Source of the DNA: DATARN01 sp963851105
Lineage (GTDB): Bacteria > Actinomycetota > Acidimicrobiia > Acidimicrobiales > Palsa-688
Length of the DNA: 64,000 nt
NCBI GenBank assembly: GCA_963851105.1
Contig: CAWKNP010000008.1
Coordinates: forward strand, 248,001 to 312,000
Direction: 5' to 3'
Positions within the stretch are counted from its first letter, which is position 1, and each line of letters begins with the position of its first letter. Shown in pieces: positions 33,794 to 41,628 of the stretch. The position numbers were made by a program, and so were the translations under genes. Below the pieces are notes generated by a model. It saw only the letters and a list, made by a program, of their open reading frames with translations. It was not told where the DNA came from and did not search any database.

Positions 33794-34450
33794 CTAGAAG
33801 GCCATTGCCCGCCCGACGGCCAAGGCCGCCTCCATGACGGCCGCGGCATATTTCACGCCCGGTTGCCGGGAGGTGCGCTCGATAGGACCCGACACCGACA
33901 CCGCGCCCACCACGGCACCGTCGACCACCACCGGAGCGCTCACCGACGCCACCCCCGGTTCGCGCTCCTCGACGCTCTCCGCCCACCCCCGCTCCTCCAC
34001 CGAGGCCTCGCCGCGCAGGACCTTCCCCGCCGAGCCCCGGTCCATGGTGAGAGCCGCCCCCACCGCAACAATCGTGCGCAAGCTGTGGGGTGACTCCCGG
34101 GCCGCGACGCAGATGCGGACGTCGCCGTGGGCCACGTAGAGCTGGGCGCTTTCGCCGGTCGCATTCCGCAGGGCCGTGAGGGCGGGGCCCGCGACCGCGG
34201 CCATCGCTCGACGGCCCCCCGACCCGGAACGAGCCAACTCGGCGACGCGGGGCCCGAGTTCGAACCGGCCCGAAGCGTCGCGGGCCACGAGCTGATGACG
34301 CTCCAAGGCCACGGCCAGGCGGTGGACCGTGGCCCGGGGGAGGCCGGTCGCGGTGACCAGCTCCGTCAGGCTCAAAGGCTCGCCACTGACCGCCCCGAGG
34401 ATCGAAACCGCCTTGTTGAGGACACCGACATCACTTACACTGTGTTCCAC
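33794..34450 (-). CDS. IclR-family regulator divergent from leuCD (NdgR/LtbR type)
   Basis: 218 residues from GTG at 34450. An N-terminal winged helix (LNKAVSILGAVSGEPLSLTELVTATGLPRATVHRLAVAL) is followed by the effector-binding IclR domain (VGAALTMDRGSAGKVLRGE, ISAPVVVDG-like segment SVSAPVVVDGAVVGAVSVSGP). In Streptomyces (NdgR) and Corynebacterium (LtbR), IclR regulators divergent from leuCD control leucine biosynthesis, and gene position suggests the same here. A 16-bp palindrome lies directly against its start codon, consistent with autoregulation and control of leuC. Confidence 0.9.
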   Translation of the reverse strand: MEHSVSDVGVLNKAVSILGAVSGEPLSLTELVTATGLPRATVHRLAVALERHQLVARDASGRFELGPRVAELARSGSGGRRAMAAVAGPALTALRNATGESAQLYVAHGDVRICVAARESPHSLRTIVAVGAALTMDRGSAGKVLRGEASVEERGWAESVEEREPGVASVSAPVVVDGAVVGAVSVSGPIERTSRQPGVKYAAAVMEAALAVGRAMAF

Positions 34451-34466
34451 GATACAAGATTGTATC
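34451..34466. promoter_or_regulatory. 16-bp palindromic operator between iclR and leuC
   Basis: GATACAA-GA-TTGTATC: two perfect 7-nt arms with a 2-nt centre. On the minus strand it contains TACAAT 8 nt before the regulator's GTG, so bound protein would block its own -10 element. It is 25 nt upstream of the leuC ATG, where it could also cover the leuC promoter. Confidence 0.7.
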
Positions 34467-34491
34467 TCAGAATGTGAGATCAGAGGAGATC

Positions 34492-35895
34492 ATGGCCGCC
34501 ACAACCATGGCCGAGAAGATCTGGCAGCAGCACCTTGTCTATGCCGCCGCGGGCGAACCCGACCTGCTCTACATCGACCTCCACCTGGTTCACGAAGTCA
34601 CCTCGCCCCAGGCATTCGACGGCCTGCGCCTGGCGCGCCGGCCGGTGCGCCGGCCCGACCTGACGATCGCGACGATGGACCACAACGTGCCGACGACGGG
34701 GCTCGACCAGCCGATCGCGGACCCAATCTCGAGAAAGCAGATCGAGACGCTGGCGGCCAACTGCGCCGAGTTCCGGATCCCGCTCTACGCCATGGGCGAC
34801 CGCCGCCAGGGCATCGTGCACATCATCGGCCCCGAGCAGGGGCTCACGCAGCCGGGCATGACCATCGTGTGCGGCGACAGCCATACTTCGACCCACGGGG
34901 CCTTCGGCGCCCTCGCCTTCGGGATTGGCACGAGCGAGGTCGAGCACGTCCTCGCCACCCAGACGCTGACCCAGCCCCGGCCGAGGACCATGGCCGTCAC
35001 CGTCGACGGCGACCTGGCCCCCGGGGTCAGCGCCAAGGACATCATCCTCGCCATCATCGCCACGATCGGCACCGGCGGCGGGATGGGCCACGTGATCGAG
35101 TACCGCGGCTCGGCCATCTCGGCGCTGTCGATGGAAGGCCGCATGACCGTCTGCAACATGTCGATCGAAGCGGGCGCCCGGGCCGGCATGGTGGCACCCG
35201 ACGACATCACGTACGCCTACCTTGAGGGCCGCCCCCATTCGCCCCGAGGCAAGGCCTGGGAAAAGGGGTTGGACGCCTGGCGGGCGCTGCCATCCGACGA
35301 CGGAGCGATCTTCGACCAGGAGGTCGTGATCGACCCCGCCGCCCTGTCTCCCCACGTCACGTGGGGCACCAACCCGAGCCAGGTGGTGCCGATCAGCGGC
35401 GTCGTTCCCGACCCTGCGGGCCTCGACACTGCCGCGGCAAGGGAAGCGGCCAGCCGCGCCCTCGCCTACATGGACCTGACCGCAGGCACGGCAATGCGCG
35501 ACATTGCCGTCGACACGGTGTTCATCGGCTCGTGCACCAATGCCCGCATCGAGGACCTGCGCGCCGCGGCCGGCGTACTCGCGGGCCGCCACGTCAGGTC
35601 CGGCATGAGGGCGATGGTCGTCCCGGGTTCCGGCCTGGTCAAGGCGCAGGCCGAAGCCGAGGGTCTCGATCAGGTGTTCACCGCCGCCGGCTTCGAATGG
35701 CGCGAGCCCGGCTGCTCGATGTGCCTGGCCATGAACCCCGACAAGCTGGCCCCCGGTGAACGCTGTGCGTCGACGTCGAACCGCAACTTCGAGGGTCGCC
35801 AGGGCCGGGGCGGCCGGACCCACCTGGTGTCGCCCGCGGTCGCGGCCGCCACCGCCATTGCCGGCCATTTCGCCAGCCCCGCCGATCTCGCATAA
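34492..35895 (+). CDS. leuC: 3-isopropylmalate dehydratase large subunit
   Basis: 467 residues. The ATG at 34492 is chosen because GAGGAG lies 5-10 nt upstream; the earlier in-frame GTG at 34474 lacks this. LeuC isomerises 2- to 3-isopropylmalate with a [4Fe-4S] cluster. The cluster cysteines are in FIGSCTNARIEDL and PGCSMCLAMNPD; CGDSHTSTHGAFGALAFGIGTSE is the substrate-domain signature. It forms a heterodimer with LeuD encoded 13 nt downstream. Confidence 0.96.
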   Translation: MAATTMAEKIWQQHLVYAAAGEPDLLYIDLHLVHEVTSPQAFDGLRLARRPVRRPDLTIATMDHNVPTTGLDQPIADPISRKQIETLAANCAEFRIPLYAMGDRRQGIVHIIGPEQGLTQPGMTIVCGDSHTSTHGAFGALAFGIGTSEVEHVLATQTLTQPRPRTMAVTVDGDLAPGVSAKDIILAIIATIGTGGGMGHVIEYRGSAISALSMEGRMTVCNMSIEAGARAGMVAPDDITYAYLEGRPHSPRGKAWEKGLDAWRALPSDDGAIFDQEVVIDPAALSPHVTWGTNPSQVVPISGVVPDPAGLDTAAAREAASRALAYMDLTAGTAMRDIAVDTVFIGSCTNARIEDLRAAAGVLAGRHVRSGMRAMVVPGSGLVKAQAEAEGLDQVFTAAGFEWREPGCSMCLAMNPDKLAPGERCASTSNRNFEGRQGRGGRTHLVSPAVAAATAIAGHFASPADLA

Positions 35896-35908
35896 GAAGG
35901 AAACAACA

Positions 35909-36505
35909 ATGGAACCAGTTCGTGTGGTGAGCGGCACCGCGGTCCCCCTTGACCGCTCCGACGTCGACACCGACCAGATCATCCCGAGCGATTGGCTGAA
36001 GCGCGTCGAGCGCACCGGCTTCGGCCAGGGCCTCTTCGCGGAATGGCGCGACGAACGCAGCTTCGTACTCAATCAACCGCAATATGCCGGTGCCACCATC
36101 CTCGTCGCGGGGCCCCGATTCGGCACCGGCTCCTCCCGGGAACACGCGGTGTGGGCCCTCATGGACTACGGGTTTGCGGCGGTAATCTCGCCCCGCTTCG
36201 GCGACATCTTCCGCAACAACGCCACCAAGTCGGGCCTCCTGCCGGTCCAGGTCACCCCCGAGGTGGCGACCGCGCTGATGGCTGCGGTCGCCGCCGATCC
36301 CACACTCGACATCACCATCGACGTCGAGCGGGGCACGGTCAGCGCGCCGGCGGCGGGCATCGAGGCGACTTTCCCCCTCGACGAGTTCACCCGCCAGCGG
36401 CTGCTCAATGGGCTCGACGACATCGGCCTCACCCTCGTCCACCAGGGCGAGATCGACGCCTATGAGAAGAGGCGCCCGGACTGGCGCCCCTCCGTCACCG
36501 CCTGA
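35909..36505 (+). CDS. leuD: 3-isopropylmalate dehydratase small subunit
   Basis: 198 residues, the normal size for LeuD. The ATG at 35909 has GAAGG 8 nt upstream. DVDTDQIIPSDWLKRVERTGF and FGTGSSREHAVWALMDYGFAAVISPRFGDIF are the aconitase swivel-domain signatures. It completes the LeuCD heterodimer. The 42-nt gap to the convergent leuA gene holds no obvious terminator. Confidence 0.96.
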   Translation: MEPVRVVSGTAVPLDRSDVDTDQIIPSDWLKRVERTGFGQGLFAEWRDERSFVLNQPQYAGATILVAGPRFGTGSSREHAVWALMDYGFAAVISPRFGDIFRNNATKSGLLPVQVTPEVATALMAAVAADPTLDITIDVERGTVSAPAAGIEATFPLDEFTRQRLLNGLDDIGLTLVHQGEIDAYEKRRPDWRPSVTA

Positions 36506-36547
36506 CCGCTTTGCGGCCACGAGCCACCAAGTCCCAGCTGAAGCGGG

Positions 36548-38104
36548 TTACGGCGTGGCCTCAGGTACCCGGGCCCCGTCGTCGCGGGCGCGGATGCGCA
36601 TCACCTTGTTCACGGCGTTGAGGTAGGCGCGCGCCGCCGCCTCGACGACGTCGGTGGACACGCCTCGCCCTGACACCCGTATTCCGTCGGCGACTACCTG
36701 GATGATCACGTCACCTAAGGCGTCGACGCCCCCGGTGACCGCGTTGACGTTGAAGTCGGTGAGCTTGCTGTCGACGCCGGTCGCGGCTCGGATCGCCTGG
36801 CAGGCGGCGTCGATCATCCCGTCGCCCTCGGCCAGAGCCTCGACCTTTTCGCCGCCTCGCATCAGCACGACCCGGGCGTTGGGTACACCGACAGTGCCGC
36901 CGACCACCTCGAGCGCCTCGAGGGTGAACGCCGGGGCAACGCTGGTGCCCAGTTCCTCGGCCACGATGGCCTCGAGGTCGGCGTCGGTGATCTCCACCTT
37001 GCGGTCGGCGAGCTCCTTGAAGCGCACGAAGGCGGCGTTCAAGGCGTCGCCGCTCACGCTCATACCCATCTTGGCCAGGGTGTCGGCGAAGGCGTGGCGC
37101 CCGGAATGCTTGCCCAGGACGATCTGGCTGCCGGTCTGGCCGACGGTGTCGGCGTCGATGATCTCGTAGGTGCTGCGCTCCGCCAGCACGCCGTGCTGAT
37201 GGATGCCCGACTCGTGGCGGAAAGCATTGCGTCCGACCACCGCCTTGTTGAACTGGACCGGGTAACCGGTCAGGCGGCTCACCAGCCGGCTGGTCTTGGC
37301 CAGCTCCTCGGTGCGGACAGCTGTTTCCAGGCCGGGGAACTGGTCGGCCCGGATCTTCAAGGCCATCACGACTTCCTCCAGTGCGGCGTTGCCGGCTCGC
37401 TCGCCCAGGCCGTTCACGCATACCTCTACCTGGCGGGCGCCCGCCTGAACGCCGGCCAGCGAATTGGCGGTGGCCAGGCCGAGGTCGTTGTGGCAATGCG
37501 TCGAGAGGACGTAGTCCCCGGCGATCTCCCGGCGGATGTACTGGATCAAGGCGCCGAAATCCCAGGGGATGCCGTAGCCCACCGTGTCGGGGATGTTCAA
37601 GGTGGTGGCGCCGGAGGCCACCGCCGTGCGCAGAACCTCCATCATGAAGTCGAGCGGCGTGCGGGTGGCGTCTTGGGGGCTGAACTCCACGTCGTCGCAA
37701 TGCTCCCGGGCCCGGCTGACACCAGCTGCGGTCTCGGCCAGCACCTGGGCCTCGGTCATCTTCAGCATGTGTTCCATGTGCTGGGGGCTGGTCGAGATGA
37801 AGACGTGGATGCGGCTGCGGGCCGCGTCCTTCACCGCCTCCCAGCAGCGGTCGACGTCACTGCGCTGGGTCCGCGACAGCCCGGCGATCACCGGGCCGCC
37901 GTCGCGCCCGACGGTGCGTGCGATGGCTCGCACCGCCTCGAAGTCGCCCTGGCTGGCCACCGGGAATCCCGCCTCGATGTAGTCGACGTTGAGGCGCGCC
38001 AGCTGCTCGGCGATCTCGAGCTTCTCGGCCACGTCGAGCGAGATGCCGGGCGACTGCTCGCCGTCGCGCAGGGTGGTGTCGAAGATGATCACTCGGTCGG
38101 CCAT
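36548..38104 (-). CDS. leuA: 2-isopropylmalate synthase
   Basis: 518 residues from ATG at 38104 with GAAAGGA 6-12 nt upstream. It condenses 2-ketoisovalerate and acetyl-CoA, the first committed step of leucine synthesis. FDTTLRDGEQSPG, THCHNDLGLATANSLAG (metal His) and GNAALEEVVMAL are in the catalytic barrel; residues about 390-500 are the LeuA dimer domain for leucine feedback. The 500-plus-residue form is the bacterial type rather than the longer mycobacterial one. An attenuator with leader peptide lies directly upstream (38143-38251). Confidence 0.96.
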   Translation of the reverse strand: MADRVIIFDTTLRDGEQSPGISLDVAEKLEIAEQLARLNVDYIEAGFPVASQGDFEAVRAIARTVGRDGGPVIAGLSRTQRSDVDRCWEAVKDAARSRIHVFISTSPQHMEHMLKMTEAQVLAETAAGVSRAREHCDDVEFSPQDATRTPLDFMMEVLRTAVASGATTLNIPDTVGYGIPWDFGALIQYIRREIAGDYVLSTHCHNDLGLATANSLAGVQAGARQVEVCVNGLGERAGNAALEEVVMALKIRADQFPGLETAVRTEELAKTSRLVSRLTGYPVQFNKAVVGRNAFRHESGIHQHGVLAERSTYEIIDADTVGQTGSQIVLGKHSGRHAFADTLAKMGMSVSGDALNAAFVRFKELADRKVEITDADLEAIVAEELGTSVAPAFTLEALEVVGGTVGVPNARVVLMRGGEKVEALAEGDGMIDAACQAIRAATGVDSKLTDFNVNAVTGGVDALGDVIIQVVADGIRVSGRGVSTDVVEAAARAYLNAVNKVMRIRARDDGARVPEATP

Positions 38105-38142
38105 GGCGGTTGGTCCTTTCAGGGTTCCAGGGGTGAGCGGGC

Positions 38143-38177
38143 AAAACAAAACCTCCTGGCCGAGAAGGCGCAGGAGG
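38143..38177 (-). terminator. leuA attenuator terminator
   Basis: On the minus strand CCTCCTG...CAGGAGG (38177-38171 with 38158-38152), plus an inner GCC/GGC with one bulged base and a 5-nt loop, is followed by TTTTGTTTT (38151-38143). This is a classical intrinsic terminator 38 nt before the leuA start codon, so it must be regulated for leuA to be expressed. Confidence 0.9.
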
Positions 38178-38182
38178 CGGGG

Positions 38183-38208
38183 GGCGAGTCCCAGATGGGG
38201 GGCTCGCC
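38183..38208 (-). promoter_or_regulatory. Hairpin abutting the leuL stop codon
   Basis: GGCGAG and CTCGCC, extended by a CCC/GGG pairing, form a stem-loop that begins 1 nt after the leader stop codon. A ribosome terminating at the stop would cover its 5' arm; one stalled at the Leu codons would not. Confidence 0.6.
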
Positions 38209-38209
38209 G

Positions 38210-38251
38210 TCAGGTAAGGAGGAGGCTCGACAGGTAGGAGGTCGGGGTCAT
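38210..38251 (-). CDS. leuL: leuA leader peptide
   Basis: Thirteen codons, MTPTSYLSSLLLT, with Leu at positions 7, 10, 11 and 12 (CTG, CTC, CTC, CTT). The stop is followed by a hairpin and then an intrinsic terminator, as in amino-acid attenuators. CATAGT (38263-38258) is 6 nt upstream of the ATG, so the leader would be the 5' end of a leaderless mRNA. Expected behaviour: scarcity of Leu-tRNA stalls ribosomes on the Leu codons and lets transcription reach leuA. The peptide itself probably has no function. Confidence 0.8.
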   Translation of the reverse strand: MTPTSYLSSLLLT

Positions 38252-38315
38252 CGCTCAACTATGGTCGCACTTCGCATCACCCCCGTCAAGGCGACAGGCG
38301 GGTACCGTGGTAGTG

Positions 38316-38711
38316 ATGTTGCGGCGTTTGGTCCGAATCATCGTGCCCGGCGGTCTTCTTTTCGGCCTCGTGATCATGGTGCGACGAACCATGACCCTGC
38401 GATCCGAACTGGTGCATCCGCGCTCGTCGCCCGACCGGTGGACCCCGATCCCGCTCCCCGACGCGACTGCGGCAGCTGCGGCCACGACAGGCGCCGTCGC
38501 CGCCGCCGCCGTCGCCGACAAGCCGGCCCCGGCGTGGCTCGCACCGAACGACGACGGGTCGTGCCCCCCGACGCACCCCATCAAGGCCAAGGCCGCGAGC
38601 CACCTGTACCACCTACCCGGGATGTTCGCCTACGACCGGACCAAGCCCGACCGCTGCTACGCCGACGAGGCCGCGGCCGGTGGCGACGGCTTCACCAAGG
38701 CCAAGCGCTAG
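38316..38711 (+). CDS. Small membrane protein with C-terminal sunset-like domain
   Basis: 131 residues from ATG at 38316 (TACCGT 7 nt upstream; a GTG at 38307 is an alternative). One membrane helix (IIVPGGLLFGLVIMV) follows a basic N-terminus, then an Ala-rich linker. The C-terminal 50 residues contain CPPTHPIKAKAASHLYHLPG and the end YDRTKPDRCYADEAAAG-type pattern with two conserved Cys. This resembles the sunset domain (CPxxxPIKG...YHxPG...Y..T.....C), usually on surface or envelope proteins, whose function is not established. Confidence 0.75.
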   Translation: MLRRLVRIIVPGGLLFGLVIMVRRTMTLRSELVHPRSSPDRWTPIPLPDATAAAAATTGAVAAAAVADKPAPAWLAPNDDGSCPPTHPIKAKAASHLYHLPGMFAYDRTKPDRCYADEAAAGGDGFTKAKR

Positions 38712-38766
38712 TCGCCCAGAGCGCCGGCACCGCCGACGCCGCCGGCACCGCCGGCACCCGCCGGAG

Positions 38767-40335
38767 CTACGCCTCGACGATCGCCACCGCCGCGAGGATC
38801 CCCGGAGCCGCCACCAAGGCGTCCACGACGGCGGCGGTCACCGCCTCGTCGAAGGACAGGGCCATCATGGCGGTGCCACCGGCGCGGCTGCGGCCCAGCT
38901 TCAGGTCGACGATGTTGATGCCCGCGTCACGCATGATCTCGGCGACCACCGCCACCATCCCGACCCGGTCGTCGTTTCGAATCACGAGCATCGACCGGGC
39001 GATCGGCAACTCGATGTCGTGATCATCCACCATCACGATCCGGGGCTCGGCCCGCAGCCCGAAGAGGGTCCCGGCCAGGGCGTGGGTCCCGCCCCGCAGG
39101 GTGATGAGATTGACGTAGTCCTGGGCGTCGGAGGCGGTGGTGGCCCGCACCGAGAGGCCCCGTTCCTCGGCCAGTTGGGGGGCGTTCACGTAGGACACCG
39201 GTTCGTCGGTGGCGGCGTGGAACAGCCCCTTCAGCACCGCCAGCGTGAGGATCCGGGTGTCGTAGTCGGCCAACTGGCCCTGGTACTCGATCTCGAGGAC
39301 GGGAGCCAACGCCCCCGCCAGGGAGCCGAAGAGGCGACCGAGGCGCTCGGCCAGCGGCAGGAACGGGCGGACCGTCTCCGATGCCTCGGCAGCTCCGATG
39401 TTGACCGCGAAGGGTACGAACTCCCCGGCCAGGGCCAACTCGACCTGCTCCGCGATGCTCACCCCGGCCTTGTCCTGCGCCTCCTTAGTGCTGGCGCCGA
39501 GGTGGGGGGTGACAACGACCGAGGGCAGCGAGAACAGCGGCGAAACCGTCGTCGGCTCGGCCGAGAAAACGTCCAACGCCGCTCCGGCGACCGCGCCCGA
39601 AGCCACCGCCGCCGCCAACGCCGCCTCGTCGACGATCCCGCCCCGGGCGGTGTTCACGATCCGCAAGCCGGGCTTGGCCGCCGCCAGCAGGTCGGAGCCG
39701 ATGAGGCCGATGGTTTCGGGCGTCTTGGGGAGGTGGATCGTCAGGAAATCGGCCTGGCGCACCACATCTTCGAGCGCCATGAGCTCGACGCCCATCTGCT
39801 TGGCCCGCTCCGGGGCCACGTAAGGATCGAAGGCCACGAGCCGCATCCCGAAGGCATGGGCCCGCTGCGCCACGAGAGCACCGACGCGCCCGAGGCCCAC
39901 GATGCCGAGGGTCTTGCCGTGGACCTCCACGCCTTCCCAGCGGGACCGTTCCCAGCGTCCGGCCACGAGGGCGGCGTGGGCCTGGGGGATGTTGCGAGCC
40001 TGGGCCAGCAACAGGGCCATGGTGTGCTCAGCGGCCGACAGGATGTTGGAGCGGGGGGCGTTGACGACCATGACACCGCGCCGGGTGGCCGCGGGCACGT
40101 CGACGTTGTCGAGGCCGATGCCCGCCCTGCCCACCACCACCAGGTCCCTGCCCGCCTCGATCACCGCCGCGGTCACCTTGGTCTCGGAGCGGATGATCAG
40201 CGCGGCGGCGCCCGCGACCGCGGCCAGCAGCTCATCGCCCGTCAGCCCGAGGCGGACATCCACCTCGTGTCCGGCCCGGCGCAGCGCCTCCAGCCCGCGT
40301 GCCGCGATTTCCTCTGTTACCAGGACTCGTGCCAT
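38767..40335 (-). CDS. serA: D-3-phosphoglycerate dehydrogenase
   Basis: 522 residues, the long actinobacterial form. NAD site GIVGLGRVGALVAQRA; catalytic Arg in NTARGGIVDE, Glu in FSAEPTT and His in TPHLGASTKEAQ. After the dehydrogenase there is an intervening allosteric substrate-binding domain (about residues 315-450) and a C-terminal ACT domain (LVIRNDDRVGMVAVVAEI) for serine feedback. GGAGGAAGG gives a good RBS. It commits 3-phosphoglycerate to serine. SerC is encoded nearby, but SerB is not in the window. Confidence 0.96.
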   Translation of the reverse strand: MARVLVTEEIAARGLEALRRAGHEVDVRLGLTGDELLAAVAGAAALIIRSETKVTAAVIEAGRDLVVVGRAGIGLDNVDVPAATRRGVMVVNAPRSNILSAAEHTMALLLAQARNIPQAHAALVAGRWERSRWEGVEVHGKTLGIVGLGRVGALVAQRAHAFGMRLVAFDPYVAPERAKQMGVELMALEDVVRQADFLTIHLPKTPETIGLIGSDLLAAAKPGLRIVNTARGGIVDEAALAAAVASGAVAGAALDVFSAEPTTVSPLFSLPSVVVTPHLGASTKEAQDKAGVSIAEQVELALAGEFVPFAVNIGAAEASETVRPFLPLAERLGRLFGSLAGALAPVLEIEYQGQLADYDTRILTLAVLKGLFHAATDEPVSYVNAPQLAEERGLSVRATTASDAQDYVNLITLRGGTHALAGTLFGLRAEPRIVMVDDHDIELPIARSMLVIRNDDRVGMVAVVAEIMRDAGINIVDLKLGRSRAGGTAMMALSFDEAVTAAVVDALVAAPGILAAVAIVEA

Positions 40336-40398
40336 GGCGCCTTCCTCCCTGAGATCGGGGCGCGAGCGGCAGCCCTCGTTACCGGCCTGACCGGAGTC

Positions 40399-41610
40399 CT
40401 AGTCAGCCTCCGCCATCAATTTCCCCACCCTTGACACACCTTCGACGAGATCGTCGTCGGCCAGCGCGTACGAGAACCGGACGTAGCCAGGCGCCCCGAA
40501 GGCCTCTCCGGGCACCACCGCCACCTTGGCCTCGTCGAGCAGGAGGGCGGCGAGGTCGAGGGTCGTGGCCGGGGTGCGGCCCCGGATCGTGCGCCCGAGG
40601 ACACCCTCGAAACTCGGGAAGGCGTAGAACGCCCCCTCGGGTTCGGGGCACAACACGCCCGGGATGTCCCGCAGCATCGACACGATCAGCTGACGCCGGC
40701 GGTCGTAGACCCCTCGCATCATGGCCACCGCTGACAGGTCGCCGGTCACCGCCGCCAGGGCGGCGCGCTGGGCCACGTTGCACACGTTGGAGGTCGTGTG
40801 GGACTGGAGGTTGACGCAGGCCGCCACCACGTCGGCGGGCCCGACCATCCAACCGACCCGCCAGCCGGTCATGGCGTAGGTCTTGGCCACGCCGTTGACC
40901 ACGAGCGTCTGGTTGGCCACCTCGGGGACGGCGGTGGCGATCGAGGAGAACACCGCCGAGCCGTACACCAGGTGCTCGTAGATCTCGTCGGTCATCACCC
41001 AGACCCCGGTGTCGAGGGCCCAGCGGGCAATGGCCTCGACCTCCGCTGGGCTGTACACGGCGCCCGTCGGGTTGGACGGCGAAACGAAGATGAGGATCTT
41101 GGTCCGCGGCGTACGGGCTGCCTCCAGATCGGCGACGGTCACCTTGAAACCACTGGCGGCGGTGGTCGGGATTACCACCGGTACCCCTCCCGCCAACCGG
41201 ATGGCCTCGGGATAGGTGGTCCAGTACGGCGCCGGCAGCAGCGCCTCGTCGCCGGGGTCGAGAGAGACCTCGAGCGCGGTGGCAACCGCATGCTTCCCTC
41301 CGTTGGTGATGAGGACCTGGTTGGCCTTCACCCCGTCCCAACCGGAGTCCCGGGCGGTCTTGGCGGCCACCGCCGCCCGCAGCTCGGGGAGGCCGGCGGC
41401 AGGGGTGTACTTGTGGTTCTTCGGGTCCCGGCAGGCAGCGGCAGCCGCCTCCACGATGTTGTCCGGAGTCGGGAAATCGGGCTCGCCGGCGCCGAATCCG
41501 ATCACCGGCTCGCCGGCAGCTTTCAAGGCCTTCGCCTTGGCGTCGATCGCCAGTGTTGCGGACTCGGTGACGGCTGATACTCGGTTCGATATGCGATTCA
41601 TTACTGCCAT
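40399..41610 (-). CDS. Class I PLP aminotransferase, aspartate aminotransferase type
   Basis: 403 residues. FGAGEPDFPTPDNI at the N-terminus, SPSNPTGAVYSP, MTDEIYEHLVYG, and the PLP lysine in VNGVAKTYAMTGWRVGW. The C-terminal VRFSYALADDDLVEG carries the substrate-carboxylate Arg. It resembles the class Ib aspartate/prephenate aminotransferases. It starts 9 nt from the divergent serC gene and lies upstream of serA with a 63-nt spacer. Broad specificity is common in this group. Confidence 0.93.
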   Translation of the reverse strand: MAVMNRISNRVSAVTESATLAIDAKAKALKAAGEPVIGFGAGEPDFPTPDNIVEAAAAACRDPKNHKYTPAAGLPELRAAVAAKTARDSGWDGVKANQVLITNGGKHAVATALEVSLDPGDEALLPAPYWTTYPEAIRLAGGVPVVIPTTAASGFKVTVADLEAARTPRTKILIFVSPSNPTGAVYSPAEVEAIARWALDTGVWVMTDEIYEHLVYGSAVFSSIATAVPEVANQTLVVNGVAKTYAMTGWRVGWMVGPADVVAACVNLQSHTTSNVCNVAQRAALAAVTGDLSAVAMMRGVYDRRRQLIVSMLRDIPGVLCPEPEGAFYAFPSFEGVLGRTIRGRTPATTLDLAALLLDEAKVAVVPGEAFGAPGYVRFSYALADDDLVEGVSRVGKLMAEAD

Positions 41611-41628
41611 GCTGGCACAGTGGCCAGC
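41599..41628. promoter_or_regulatory. Nine-base divergent promoter region between aminotransferase and serC
   Basis: Starts at 41610 (minus, ATG) and 41620 (plus, GTG) leave only 41611-41619 between genes. CATGCT (41608-41613) is 6 nt before the serC GTG; on the minus strand CACTGT (41622-41617) is 6 nt before the aminotransferase ATG. Each -10 overlaps the other gene's start codon. Confidence 0.5.

Noticed and set aside
37094..39022. 642-codon plus-strand open frame opposite leuA
   Set aside because: Antisense shadow of leuA that also crosses the leuA attenuator and the sunset gene.
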